From positions 1 through 56,381 of the forward strand of contig CAYORS010000003.1 in the NCBI GenBank assembly GCA_964406475.1: a DNA stretch of 56,381 bases, in the 5' to 3' direction. This document shows, one piece after another, positions 1 through 7,107 of the stretch. This stretch comes from JAQBQZ01 sp964406475. Lineage in GTDB: Bacteria > Patescibacteriota > Minisyncoccia > Phycocordibacterales > CAIRYW01. A program made the translations under genes and the position numbers. The notes below the pieces were generated by a model. That model did no database searches. It was not told where the DNA came from and worked only from the letters and a program-made list of their open reading frames with translations. Each line of letters opens with the position of its first letter. Position 1 is the first letter of the stretch.

Positions 1-41
1 AGAAATTATTAACCAATATAAATCTTTATAAAATTTCATTT

Positions 42-392
42 ATGAACGAATTAGATATACCAATCTTTAAAAAGTCTTACGATTTGTACAAGGATTTTTA
101 CACGCTCCGATTATCAGTACCGAAACAGGATAGATATACTCTCTGGCAAAAATGCGAGAGCTTATTAATCGAAGTCTTGGAAGGAATTCTCTTTGCAAGC
201 CAACAGTCAAAGCTAGAAAAATTACCGACTTTAGAAAAGACTAGCGTTAAGTTGAATTTTCTACGAGTTTGTATTCGACTAATGAAAGATGTCAAAGCAA
301 TTGATGCAAAGAAATATGTCATCATCGAAGCAAATCTTGATGAGATAGGAAGAATGCTTGGAGGGTGGATAAAGTCCACTAAAGAGCGTTAA
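42..392 (+). CDS. avd: Avd-like four-helix-bundle protein of a diversity-generating retroelement
   Basis: 116 residues, predicted all-helical. The sequence has the look of the bacterial accessory variability determinant (bAvd) family: an N-terminal IPIFKKSYDLYKDF helix, a central LEKTSVKLNFLRV helix and a C-terminal DEIGRMLGGWI motif. Known Avd proteins form a basic pentameric barrel that binds the reverse transcriptase and template RNA during mutagenic homing. The template repeat begins about 40 bases downstream, which strongly supports the role. Oddly, this gene is on the plus strand, facing the template and target. Related four-helix proteins also occur as 23S rRNA intervening-sequence proteins, so the name depends partly on context. 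No Shine-Dalgarno is seen before ATG 42. Confidence 0.85.
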   Translation: MNELDIPIFKKSYDLYKDFYTLRLSVPKQDRYTLWQKCESLLIEVLEGILFASQQSKLEKLPTLEKTSVKLNFLRVCIRLMKDVKAIDAKKYVIIEANLDEIGRMLGGWIKSTKER

Positions 393-393
393 T

Positions 394-420
394 AGAAAAC
401 CCACATGATGTGGGTTTTCT
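394..420. terminator. Strong hairpin between avd and the template repeat
   Basis: Perfect 12-bp inverted repeat (394-405 with 409-420) with a 3-base loop. A-rich flanks on the left arm and T-rich on the right make it usable in both directions. It starts one base after the avd stop codon and ends about 10 bases from the template repeat, so it could end both the avd message and a leftward template RNA. Confidence 0.7.
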
Positions 421-430
421 CAAGATAGAG

Positions 431-554
431 TTATGACTGCCTGGCACCCGACAGACCGATGTTGTCATTGCGGTTGTCGTCGTTCCAGTTGTTGACGTTG
501 AGACCCTTGGAATCGAAGTTGCCGACGTTGACACGGTTACCGTCCGAGTCGAGA
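431..554 (-). repeat. DGR template repeat (TR)
   Basis: Read on the minus strand this stretch would encode a C-terminus like that of the target gene, but with AAC (Asn) codons at the diversifiable positions: LDSDGNRVNVGNFDSKGLN, then a further Asn-rich stretch, ending in a TAA at 433-431. The core at 464-554 aligns without gaps to 937-1027 of the target: 68 of 91 bases are identical, and 19 of 23 differences lie at adenines of this copy (T on the plus strand). Adenine-specific difference plus AAC codons is the hallmark of a DGR template. No start codon in this frame makes it a gene. The template RNA would be transcribed leftward. Similarity fades at 431-463, the expected IMH* side. Confidence 0.92.
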
Positions 555-832
555 TATTGCTCGTTCCCATCTATGTCACCGAGACTCTAGGTTTACTAGC
601 CTTTACAGCTCTATATCCTCCCATCTCTGAATTTAATTCAGGAGCAGTTTTGAAACACCTCCACGAGAAACGAGCAAGAAGTTCTCTCTATCCTTAATCG
701 CACTCTACCGTGATCCGTAAACCACTAGTACTCTGGCGATACCTCAGGTGAGATATCTCGCGAACTTGAATCGTGACCCAAGTTACATTAGCAAGATATA
801 AATATATTAGCGTTAATAGTATAAAAATGAAA
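555..832. other. Gene-free spacer between template and variable repeats
   Basis: No supportable coding region; the short reading frames here lack start signals and family resemblance. If the template RNA is transcribed leftward, its promoter and 5' leader should lie in this stretch, because Bordetella-type template RNAs need flanking sequence for priming. I see no clear -35/-10 pair on the minus strand. The right end (about 790-830) is very AT-rich. Confidence 0.5.
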
Positions 833-865
833 GAGCCTCCGCAAAAAAAATTTTCGCGGAGGCTC
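833..865 (-). terminator. GC-rich stem-loop just downstream of the variable repeat
   Basis: Perfect 10-bp stem (833-842 with 856-865) with a 13-base A/T loop, starting 39 bases after the target stop codon. On the minus strand the stem is followed by a T-rich run, so an intrinsic terminator is the simplest reading. In Bordetella phage BPP-1 a hairpin downstream of the VR stimulates mutagenic homing, so this one could serve that purpose as well. Confidence 0.65.
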
Positions 866-903
866 AAGTATTCAAGAGAGACAAGCTCTCAAGGGTTCAA
901 GGT

Positions 904-1698
904 TCACTGCTTCCTGCTGGCCGAGACCCCAAGGTGGTCGCGGCGGACGTCGCCCCAGTAGTCGCTGACGCGGAGACCCCCGGAATCGAAGCGGCCGACG
1001 AGGACACGGCCACCGTCCGAGTCGAGACTCGAAGTCCGAACGTAAACGCTTTCGAAGAGTCGGATACCACGGACCTCGAAGTAGGTCGTGATGAACCAGC
1101 TCATTTCGGCAGCGTTCGGAACGTGCTCGAGTGCCGTGAGAAGCTTGCTCTGCTCGTCCCAGTTTTTGCTGGTCGAGTTTGTGACTGGCGTCTTCTTGAT
1201 GGCGAGCCATCCGAACGACGTTTTGTCTTCGCGAGCAAACTTCTGATCCGCATACCAACCACCCGTTTCCGAGTAGAAGTGTGTGGATTTGATTTCACGA
1301 ACATCGAGCAGTGACATCGCTGTCGGCGGTGCAGGCATGACGGCATAACCGTTTTCTTTGCACCACTTGAGCATGTCTTCCGACGGCAGACTTTCGGCGA
1401 GTGCCGTGATCTGTTCATCGGTATAGACGATGCTCGGGCGAGCCTTGCTGACTTCCTCGGGCGTAATGAAATCCGTCCCGAGGATTGACTGGGCCAGACC
1501 GTAGTCGGGCGCTTTGGCAGAGAAGCGACGGATGCCTTCTGCGAGATACTCGGCGAAACCAGGATTCTCGTTAAGGCGCTGTGCACTTTCGTCGTTGAGC
1601 CCCGCCTTGTTGTATTGGGCGCGGAACGTTTCGGTGGCTCTCTGTCCTTTCGGACTGTCTGCGGTCACCAGTGCAGACGTGTTCAATTGCTTTTTCAT
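904..1698 (-). CDS. DGR-diversified target protein with C-type-lectin-like C-terminus
   Basis: About 264 residues. A start at 1707 is open, but an AGGAG at 1712-1708 is nine bases from ATG 1698 and directly abuts ATG 1707, so 1698 is preferred. The middle (FYSETGGWYADQKF, then FGWLAIKKTPV) and the end (VRGIRLFESVYVRTSSLDSD) match the style of DGR variable proteins with a C-type-lectin/formylglycine-generating-enzyme fold. The last 40 residues are the variable repeat. Such domains display variable residues for ligand binding. The coding DNA is much richer in G+C (35 of 60 bases in 1081-1140) than its neighbours and has a real Shine-Dalgarno, both unusual here. It follows the terminase operon on the same strand, so a phage receptor-binding role is possible. 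No signal peptide is seen. Confidence 0.92.
   Translation of the reverse strand: MKKQLNTSALVTADSPKGQRATETFRAQYNKAGLNDESAQRLNENPGFAEYLAEGIRRFSAKAPDYGLAQSILGTDFITPEEVSKARPSIVYTDEQITALAESLPSEDMLKWCKENGYAVMPAPPTAMSLLDVREIKSTHFYSETGGWYADQKFAREDKTSFGWLAIKKTPVTNSTSKNWDEQSKLLTALEHVPNAAEMSWFITTYFEVRGIRLFESVYVRTSSLDSDGGRVLVGRFDSGGLRVSDYWGDVRRDHLGVSASRKQ
937..1027 (-). repeat. DGR variable repeat (VR) at the 3' end of the target gene
   Basis: Aligned to 464-554 at a constant offset of 473. The 23 differences are at TR positions 467-469, 474, 475, 480, 482-486, 490, 492, 498, 499, 507, 508, 519, 520, 528, 529, 537 and 538. All but 467, 482, 485 and 486 are adenines on the template strand. Asn AAC codons of the template have become Gly, Leu, Arg, Ser, Asp, Val and His in the target. 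The shared 5' border is the base run reading TCTCGACTCGGACGG on the minus strand. Confidence 0.92.
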
Positions 1699-1707
1699 CG
1701 ACATCAT

Positions 1708-1712
1708 CTCCT
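1708..1712 (-). promoter_or_regulatory. Shine-Dalgarno of the DGR target gene
   Basis: AGGAG on the minus strand, nine bases before ATG 1698. It stands out because almost no other gene in the window has one, and it decides the start in favour of 1698 over the abutting ATG 1707. Confidence 0.6.
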
Positions 1713-1755
1713 GTGTTTTGGTGTACCGAATCGTCGGTTGGCGACTTGCCTCAGA

Positions 1756-1806
1756 TTGAGACTAGCTTTTTAAACCCTTAATTAAGGCTCAAAAAGCTAG
1801 TCTCAA
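1756..1806. repeat. Long perfect inverted repeat between terminase and DGR target
   Basis: 16-bp arms (1756-1771 and 1791-1806) are perfect complements around a 19-base loop that itself contains the palindrome CCTTAATTAAGG (1776-1787). It lies about 77 bases after the terminase stop and about 50 bases before the target. It may end the terminase message, control the target, or mark an element boundary. No long T-run follows on the minus strand, so a simple terminator is not certain. Confidence 0.6.
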
Positions 1807-1882
1807 CAGTGAATTACTTGTGAAAGAACTACGTATAGTATAACAAATATATACATATATGTCAATAGGTATTGTAATTTTG

Positions 1883-3994
1883 CTATACCCCTATCTCAGG
1901 GTACATCAGTTCTTCCTCATAATCTTCAATTGGATAGTTATTGCATCTTTTCTCCCACACAAACGTCATTCCCAACGCATCACAAATAGATAGATCAATT
2001 CCATCTTCTGTCAGTTTCTCTCTATCAATAATTTGCATTAATCCATCACGATCTTTCCATACAACGTACAGAAGATCGTCAAACCTCAGTCGGTTAAGAA
2101 GCTTTCCTCCATTCTCTAACCACTTCTTTAACTTTCCAAATCCTGAAGCGTAGATATCTGCATACTTTCCGTCGTTGTACATATATCTGTAGCTCACATC
2201 TAGTCCATATCTCTGATGATTCTCATACTTGTCCAGTATGAATTTTCCTTCAGCGTGTTTTTGCACGAGCCTACACAACTCAATTCCACTTCCGCTGTTA
2301 TCTATAAATATATTTTGGTCTGAAAGTGGTACATCATATTTGAGTGCAAGCTCGACTACTTTTCTCGCTACCGTATCCGCATCACTCGTTGGTTCAGAGT
2401 AAAGTATTTCAGCCGCTTCTTTGGTGCGAAGAATGATGGTTGAGTGAGTTCTTCTTGCATCTGCCAATATCACACCAAACATTCCATCTCCGTACATGGG
2501 GATTCTTTCACTGTAACTTTGGTTTAGGAGTTTTTCATCAAACAAGGTGAAGTATCCTTTGTTCATTCTAGAATCTTGCTCAATAACACTTAAGACCAAA
2601 ATACCTAGAGCATCACATAAGTCATCGTGTGTTTCATTTCCAAATCCTATAAGTTGAGTAATCAGTTTTTCTGCACCATGTCTTGGAAAGAGAACTGCTC
2701 CAGATTGTATATGTGCTGAAACAAGAGATAATCTTGCTCTTTTGTCTGAACCACCAGTCTTCCATTCTTTGGCAGGATATCCGTCAGAACGTAGTTGATC
2801 GACGATTGCCTGTTGGTATGCGACGGACTCAACCCACAGGTGAACGGGCAGACCGTTGCCTGACAATCTAGAAAGCGACTTCACTTTGGATATAGTCTCG
2901 GTAAAATCCATCTTTTCATTTATTGGGTTTGGCAGTATATATATTTTTAATCCTTTTTTTCTTCCACATATTTTTCCAGATACTATAGCAGTTGAATCAT
3001 TGTCACTCTTTTGACCGATTGCGGGGTCAACCCCAATTCCTGTGTATCTCACCGTGTCATTTGGTGGAAGTTCATCGTAGTGCTGTATCCACTCGGGTCT
3101 GATCAACTGATTATCTTCAGAAACAATATTGAGCATATATTCACGCTCCCAAGCTTGTATCGTGGGTATAGATTTACGGAGAGTGTCTATATCTATCTGT
3201 GTCTGAAATTTCTCAGGCCAAATTGAAGCACCATTCGCATCCAAAAAAGGATATCGTTTCGTTACACCGTCCATTCGACCTTCAATGATAGCTTGCTTCA
3301 ATTTTGAGATAAGCGAGTCGTGATGAAGTGCAGTACCAATAACTACAAGTCTCGTATGTTTGTCTCCAAGAGGCATAATGTCACCTGTGAGCCACTTGTA
3401 CATTTTGTCGCGACTTTCTTGAGTCTTCACAATATCCAAATCTTCCAAGTCGTCACAGATGATGAGATCTGGTCTATGTGCTCCGTGTTTGATACCACGA
3501 ATTGAACTTTCAATAGAGGCTACGGTGATTCTCGCACCGTATTTCGGAAGCACGATACTTGTTGCTCTCCACTCGTCATTAGGTTCTTCAAATGGCCCAA
3601 GATCAGATCGAAGAAGTGTATTTGATTCCAGTTCAATTTTTATGTTCGCCAGATATTGTCTCGCTTGAGATTCAGTCTTTGCAATCATGAGGACAAACTT
3701 CTTCTGTTGCACTCCAAGTATCGACCATATCGCATACGAAGTACCCATGATTGTGGTTTTGCCTGATCCTCGAAAGGCTTCAATGACCACAGTCTTCTGG
3801 CTTGTATCTTCAGTGACTTCAAATAACTCTTTTTGAAATCGTGCAGTTTTATATTTCACGTAGTGAGCAAAATATACATGGAAGAACCAGTGGTGACAGG
3901 CTTTGGTGAGTTCACGTCGAATACGCTGATCTTTGACGATCAGATTAAGCTTTTCTTGTTCAATTTCTACATCGTGATTATGAGGATTGTTCAT
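1883..3994 (-). CDS. Phage terminase large subunit with an apparent tandem second nuclease domain
   Basis: 703 residues, longer than the usual 450-600. The motor ATPase comes first: Walker A GSGKTT at 76-81 and Walker B LIICDDLED at 177-185. The RNase H-like nuclease follows with acidic positions D323 (GVDPAIG), E389 (LWVES) and D461 (DDLCDALG). A second stretch repeats that pattern: D512 (ILADARR), D565 (IFIDNSGSG) and D672 (SICDALG). Terminases pump and cut phage DNA into capsids. The gene overlaps the small-terminase-like gene by 17 bases, so they are probably co-translated. The ATPase and first nuclease assignments are firm; the second nuclease is read from motif spacing only. Confidence 0.93.
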   Translation of the reverse strand: MNNPHNHDVEIEQEKLNLIVKDQRIRRELTKACHHWFFHVYFAHYVKYKTARFQKELFEVTEDTSQKTVVIEAFRGSGKTTIMGTSYAIWSILGVQQKKFVLMIAKTESQARQYLANIKIELESNTLLRSDLGPFEEPNDEWRATSIVLPKYGARITVASIESSIRGIKHGAHRPDLIICDDLEDLDIVKTQESRDKMYKWLTGDIMPLGDKHTRLVVIGTALHHDSLISKLKQAIIEGRMDGVTKRYPFLDANGASIWPEKFQTQIDIDTLRKSIPTIQAWEREYMLNIVSEDNQLIRPEWIQHYDELPPNDTVRYTGIGVDPAIGQKSDNDSTAIVSGKICGRKKGLKIYILPNPINEKMDFTETISKVKSLSRLSGNGLPVHLWVESVAYQQAIVDQLRSDGYPAKEWKTGGSDKRARLSLVSAHIQSGAVLFPRHGAEKLITQLIGFGNETHDDLCDALGILVLSVIEQDSRMNKGYFTLFDEKLLNQSYSERIPMYGDGMFGVILADARRTHSTIILRTKEAAEILYSEPTSDADTVARKVVELALKYDVPLSDQNIFIDNSGSGIELCRLVQKHAEGKFILDKYENHQRYGLDVSYRYMYNDGKYADIYASGFGKLKKWLENGGKLLNRLRFDDLLYVVWKDRDGLMQIIDREKLTEDGIDLSICDALGMTFVWEKRCNNYPIEDYEEELMYPEIGV

Positions 3995-4400
3995 ATGATT
4001 TTTCTGTTGCGTTTTCCTTTATACCCAACGCTTCACGTATGAGAGCTTCTTGTTCAGGTGTGAGTGGATCTTCTTTTTCAATTTTTGCTTTCACTTCAAG
4101 TCTATTTCCATATTCTGGATGATGCTGACGAAGCCAAAGCTGTATAGCTTGAAAGTTTTTCTCCTTTATCAGAGTAATGAGTTGAGACTCGCTTAAGTCA
4201 CTGATTATATCTTTGCCATCTTTCATTGAATCATCTGAGTCTCTGCGGAACTGCTCATCGTCTTTCCTCCATTGATAGTAGGTAGTGCGAGATATTCCAC
4301 ACCTTTCACATGCAAGTTGAACAATGGGTGTTTTCTTTAACTGCTCAATAAGGAGTTTCTTATCAGCGTCCTGTCTTTTTTTAATAGTCTCATTTCTCAT
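3978..4400 (-). CDS. Small-terminase-like helix-turn-helix protein
   Basis: 140 residues. A helix-turn-helix of the transposase/terminase-small type covers roughly residues 25-47 (ACERCGISRTTYYQWRKD). The rest is helical and charged, with DLSESQLITLIKEKNFQAIQ then a conserved-looking QHHPEYGNR near residue 95. Phage small terminases recognise the packaging site and load the large subunit. The position directly before the large-terminase gene, with overlapping ends on both sides (17 bases downstream, 4 upstream), supports this. It could be another DNA-binding adaptor, since small terminases are poorly conserved. Confidence 0.75.
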   Translation of the reverse strand: MRNETIKKRQDADKKLLIEQLKKTPIVQLACERCGISRTTYYQWRKDDEQFRRDSDDSMKDGKDIISDLSESQLITLIKEKNFQAIQLWLRQHHPEYGNRLEVKAKIEKEDPLTPEQEALIREALGIKENATEKSYEQSS

Positions 4401-5155
4401 ATCTGTATAGCCTTAATGCCTGTTAATTTTTCAAATCTGGAAATGGTTGTAGCAACATATTCAGGATCAAACTCAATACCGACACACTTTCTTTTTGTCT
4501 GTTCACATGCAAGAAGGGCTGTACCTGAACCCATGAATCCATCGAACACTACATCACCGACTCTTGTGCTGTTTAGAATGAGGTGACGAATCAGAGCAAC
4601 TGGTTTTGTAGTCGGGTGATACGGACTTTTGTTGGGTTTTGGATAGACAATCACACTCTTATCTTTTGACTTCAAAAATTCATGCGTGCCAAACCATCCG
4701 TATGCAATAAGTTCATGCATTGGGGCGTAATCTAATCGACCAATGACAGCATGAGTTTTTACCCAGACAATGAGCTGTGCGAATTTACATCTAGCCTTTA
4801 GCATTCCTTCTCGGAGAGCAAATATCATCTTGTCACTGTTAAAAATGTACAAGGCATTTTTCTTTTCAAGATGTGGAGTAATTGCCATGAGCCAGTCTTC
4901 TGTGAACTTCACATATTCCTCGTCACTTTGATGGTGATCATTTTCAATAACTTTGTCTTTCTTCAATTTCTGAAAGTTTCGTTTGGATTCGGTTGCTTCG
5001 ATACCGTAAGGAACATCCGTGATGATGGCCTTAATTTTTTGTTTACCGACAACCTTAGCGACAAATTCTTTTTCTCTACTGTCACCACACCCGAGAATAT
5101 GATCACCGAGCTTGAATATCATTCCGTGTTTAATTGATTTTTGTAACTTTTTCAT
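4397..5155 (-). CDS. Phage DNA methyltransferase, N4/N6 beta class
   Basis: 252 residues. The catalytic motif IV comes first (TDVPYG, DVPY at 47-50) and the S-adenosylmethionine motif follows near the C-terminus (DGFMGSGT, FMGSGT at 207-212, then CVGIEFDPEY), the order of beta-class amino-methyltransferases. TTKPVALIRHLI before motif I is typical of these enzymes. It would methylate adenine or cytosine N4 in DNA. Motif IV is DVPY, not the usual DPPY or SPPY, and motif I has DGF in place of DPF. Overlaps of 26 bases upstream and 4 downstream place it in the packaging operon. No restriction gene is nearby, so self-protection of phage DNA is likelier than a restriction-modification pair. Confidence 0.87.
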   Translation of the reverse strand: MKKLQKSIKHGMIFKLGDHILGCGDSREKEFVAKVVGKQKIKAIITDVPYGIEATESKRNFQKLKKDKVIENDHHQSDEEYVKFTEDWLMAITPHLEKKNALYIFNSDKMIFALREGMLKARCKFAQLIVWVKTHAVIGRLDYAPMHELIAYGWFGTHEFLKSKDKSVIVYPKPNKSPYHPTTKPVALIRHLILNSTRVGDVVFDGFMGSGTALLACEQTKRKCVGIEFDPEYVATTISRFEKLTGIKAIQI

Positions 5156-6410
5156 TTGGATTAAGTTTTTTAAATCTATTAATGATGAGCTGGCAGAATA
5201 CTGGTTCGTACTCAGCTATATATGCTTTACGCTTGAGACACTCGCATGCCACAAGCAAACTGCCTGACCCTCCACAGAGATCCAATATCTTGTCTCCTGG
5301 CTTACTGCATCTTCTAAGTGATTTTTCATAGAGGCTTGGAGGCTTCATTGTCGGATGCTCATAGAGATTGCTTGCCATTCTTTTTGCAAGCCAAATCTGG
5401 AACATATCCATAATGTCGTCTATCAACCTATTGCCTGTGCCAATCTCTTTATTCAGGATTTCATTGAGGTTCTTTACGCCTGATGACAAGAAGGGTTTTC
5501 CTTTAGTCGAATACATGCACAATTCGACCGCCCGATTGAACGCTATCTGTGGTGTTGGATTTTGATTGGATTTAACCCAGAAACAGAGTCGCTTGAAATC
5601 AATACCAACTTCCTTGAATATCTCTTGGAACATGCCGATGAATTTTTCATCGAGCCACGTGAAGATGTGACAGTCTGGATTCGTGGTCGACAGTGCATTG
5701 GTAAGAATATTCTTTACGAACTTTCTGTACTCAGTACTTGATTTATTGTCGTCGATTGTGCCTCCGTAGTTTTGTTTTCCACTTATACCGCCCGAGTAGT
5801 CGACCCCGATGTTATACGGAAAATCAATATTGATGACATCTATCTTTTCTTTGCCAACGAGCCTTTTTACGGTGTTCGGATCCGTGCTATCCGCGCAGAT
5901 GAGTTTATGGCTTCCAAGTGCGAATATATCGCCACGCTTGATGTTGGTTTCCTTAGCTTTCTTAATCTCAGCTTCTTGGTCGAAGTCATCATCTGAAACC
6001 TCAAGTGAGTCATCGAATATTTGTGCAAGGTCGCTATCGAATCCTGATGCAAGTAGTGTGTCGATATCAAAGTCGCTTGCAAGAACATTCCAGTCCCAAT
6101 CTCCGTGTATTCGATTACTAGATAGAAGATACTGTTTGAACTCAGAAGGCGTGAGCTTTCTGTTTGGCATTCTGACCTCTATCATTTCCTCACCACGATT
6201 CAAAAGCTGTAACGCCCTGATTCTCTGGTGACCTGCTACAATTTTTCCATCAAGATTGATTGCGGGAATTTCCGCCAGATTAAATTTTTTAAGACTCTCC
6301 TTGAGATCATCCATCTGCTTTTCACTAATAACTCTAGGGTTCTTCTCGTAGGGAAGAAGATCGTTTACTCGGCGTTTTATGGTACGCCATACCAATGGTG
6401 TTTTTGACAT
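5130..6410 (-). CDS. ParB-like domain fused to DNA methyltransferase
   Basis: 426 residues. Residues about 10-105 form a ParB/Srx-like domain (LLPYEKNPR, then GKIVAGHQRIRAL with GHQR at 60-63). Residues about 155-426 form a beta-class methyltransferase with motif IV IDFPYN (DFPY at 196-199) and a C-terminal LDLCGGSGSLLVACE. This fusion is common in phages and mobile elements. The C-terminal half resembles the next gene (compare LGSHKLICADS with LGDHILGCGDS), so the two look like tandem paralogues. Motif IV is again not DPPY. It is the first gene of the minus-strand operon; no strong promoter is seen before it. Confidence 0.88.
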   Translation of the reverse strand: MSKTPLVWRTIKRRVNDLLPYEKNPRVISEKQMDDLKESLKKFNLAEIPAINLDGKIVAGHQRIRALQLLNRGEEMIEVRMPNRKLTPSEFKQYLLSSNRIHGDWDWNVLASDFDIDTLLASGFDSDLAQIFDDSLEVSDDDFDQEAEIKKAKETNIKRGDIFALGSHKLICADSTDPNTVKRLVGKEKIDVINIDFPYNIGVDYSGGISGKQNYGGTIDDNKSSTEYRKFVKNILTNALSTTNPDCHIFTWLDEKFIGMFQEIFKEVGIDFKRLCFWVKSNQNPTPQIAFNRAVELCMYSTKGKPFLSSGVKNLNEILNKEIGTGNRLIDDIMDMFQIWLAKRMASNLYEHPTMKPPSLYEKSLRRCSKPGDKILDLCGGSGSLLVACECLKRKAYIAEYEPVFCQLIINRFKKLNPNEKVTKIN

Positions 6411-6448
6411 GATTATTTTTAATAATTAATAATCCGTCATTCTCTAAA

Positions 6449-6484
6449 ACAAAAACCAACATACGTGTGTATGCTGGTTTTTGT
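6449..6484 (-). terminator. Terminator-like hairpin beside the methyltransferase operon
   Basis: 16-bp stem (6449-6464 with 6469-6484) with a 4-base loop. The one imperfect pair is A-C on the plus strand but a G-U wobble on the minus strand, and the minus strand reads on into GTTTTAG. It therefore looks like a leftward terminator that would stop transcription arriving from the right before the phage operon. Confidence 0.55.
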
Positions 6485-7107
6485 TTCTAGGTATTTTGTG
6501 CGCTTCAAAAATCTCACTAGAATAACAAAAAAGCATACCTCACATGAATGTGAATATGGTTTGTTACTTTAGTGAAATCTTCAAGCTTCTCCTATTAGAG
6601 TATTTAATCTCCCTTTATTCTTTACGTCAGAGGTAAAACAGCTGGGAAGGCTGCATCTGCTTCAGAGATCTTGAGCGAAGTGTCTTTCTATTTATTGAAA
6701 ATAGTGAGAATACGTATTCCTTGCTTCCACCCTCGAAGGCTACGTTGGGTGCTAGGTCTTGGATCGCCACCAAGACAGAATAGGAGAATATCGTATGTTC
6801 TCAAGTTTGTATTTGTTTTGAAAAGGACGGGCTTGATTACTCAAGCTGTTTATATTCTCTCATCTTGCTTCCCGTGATGTCAAACTAAGGTTGGTGGACA
6901 TCATCTGTGGCAGTATGTAAATCTTACGCTCTACCTTGAGTGTTCAGTCTATATTTGTCCTGAAATACCCTTATTTTTATTTATCTCTTGGTTTTTGACT
7001 GTAAATATTGCACCTACTCTAAAACCCATGTTTTGTGTCAGATTTGTTCGGTTTGTGAATAATTACACCCCGACCCACAAACCCTAAATTCGATTGGCTA
7101 AGTATGC
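6485..7107. other. Gene-free stretch rich in inverted repeats
   Basis: No supportable gene. Several stems can be drawn: 6688-6693 with 6699-6704; GTCTTGG 6756-6762 with 6770-6776; GAGAATAT 6784-6791 with 6852-6859, enclosing GCTTGA 6831-6836 with 6841-6846; GATGTC 6876-6881 with 6897-6902; GGTTTGTG 7050-7057 with 7076-7083. This may be non-coding RNA, possibly continuous with 7108-7390, or phage non-coding DNA. No tRNA, tmRNA or RNase P signature is found. Confidence 0.45.

Noticed and set aside
379..570. A 63-codon frame over the template repeat on the minus strand
   Set aside because: It is in a different reading phase from the repeat's lectin-like frame and is explained by the template repeat.
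872..1586. Overlapping long frames on both strands within the target gene
   Set aside because: High G+C makes spurious open frames; only the phase with the lectin-like sequence, Shine-Dalgarno and VR makes sense.
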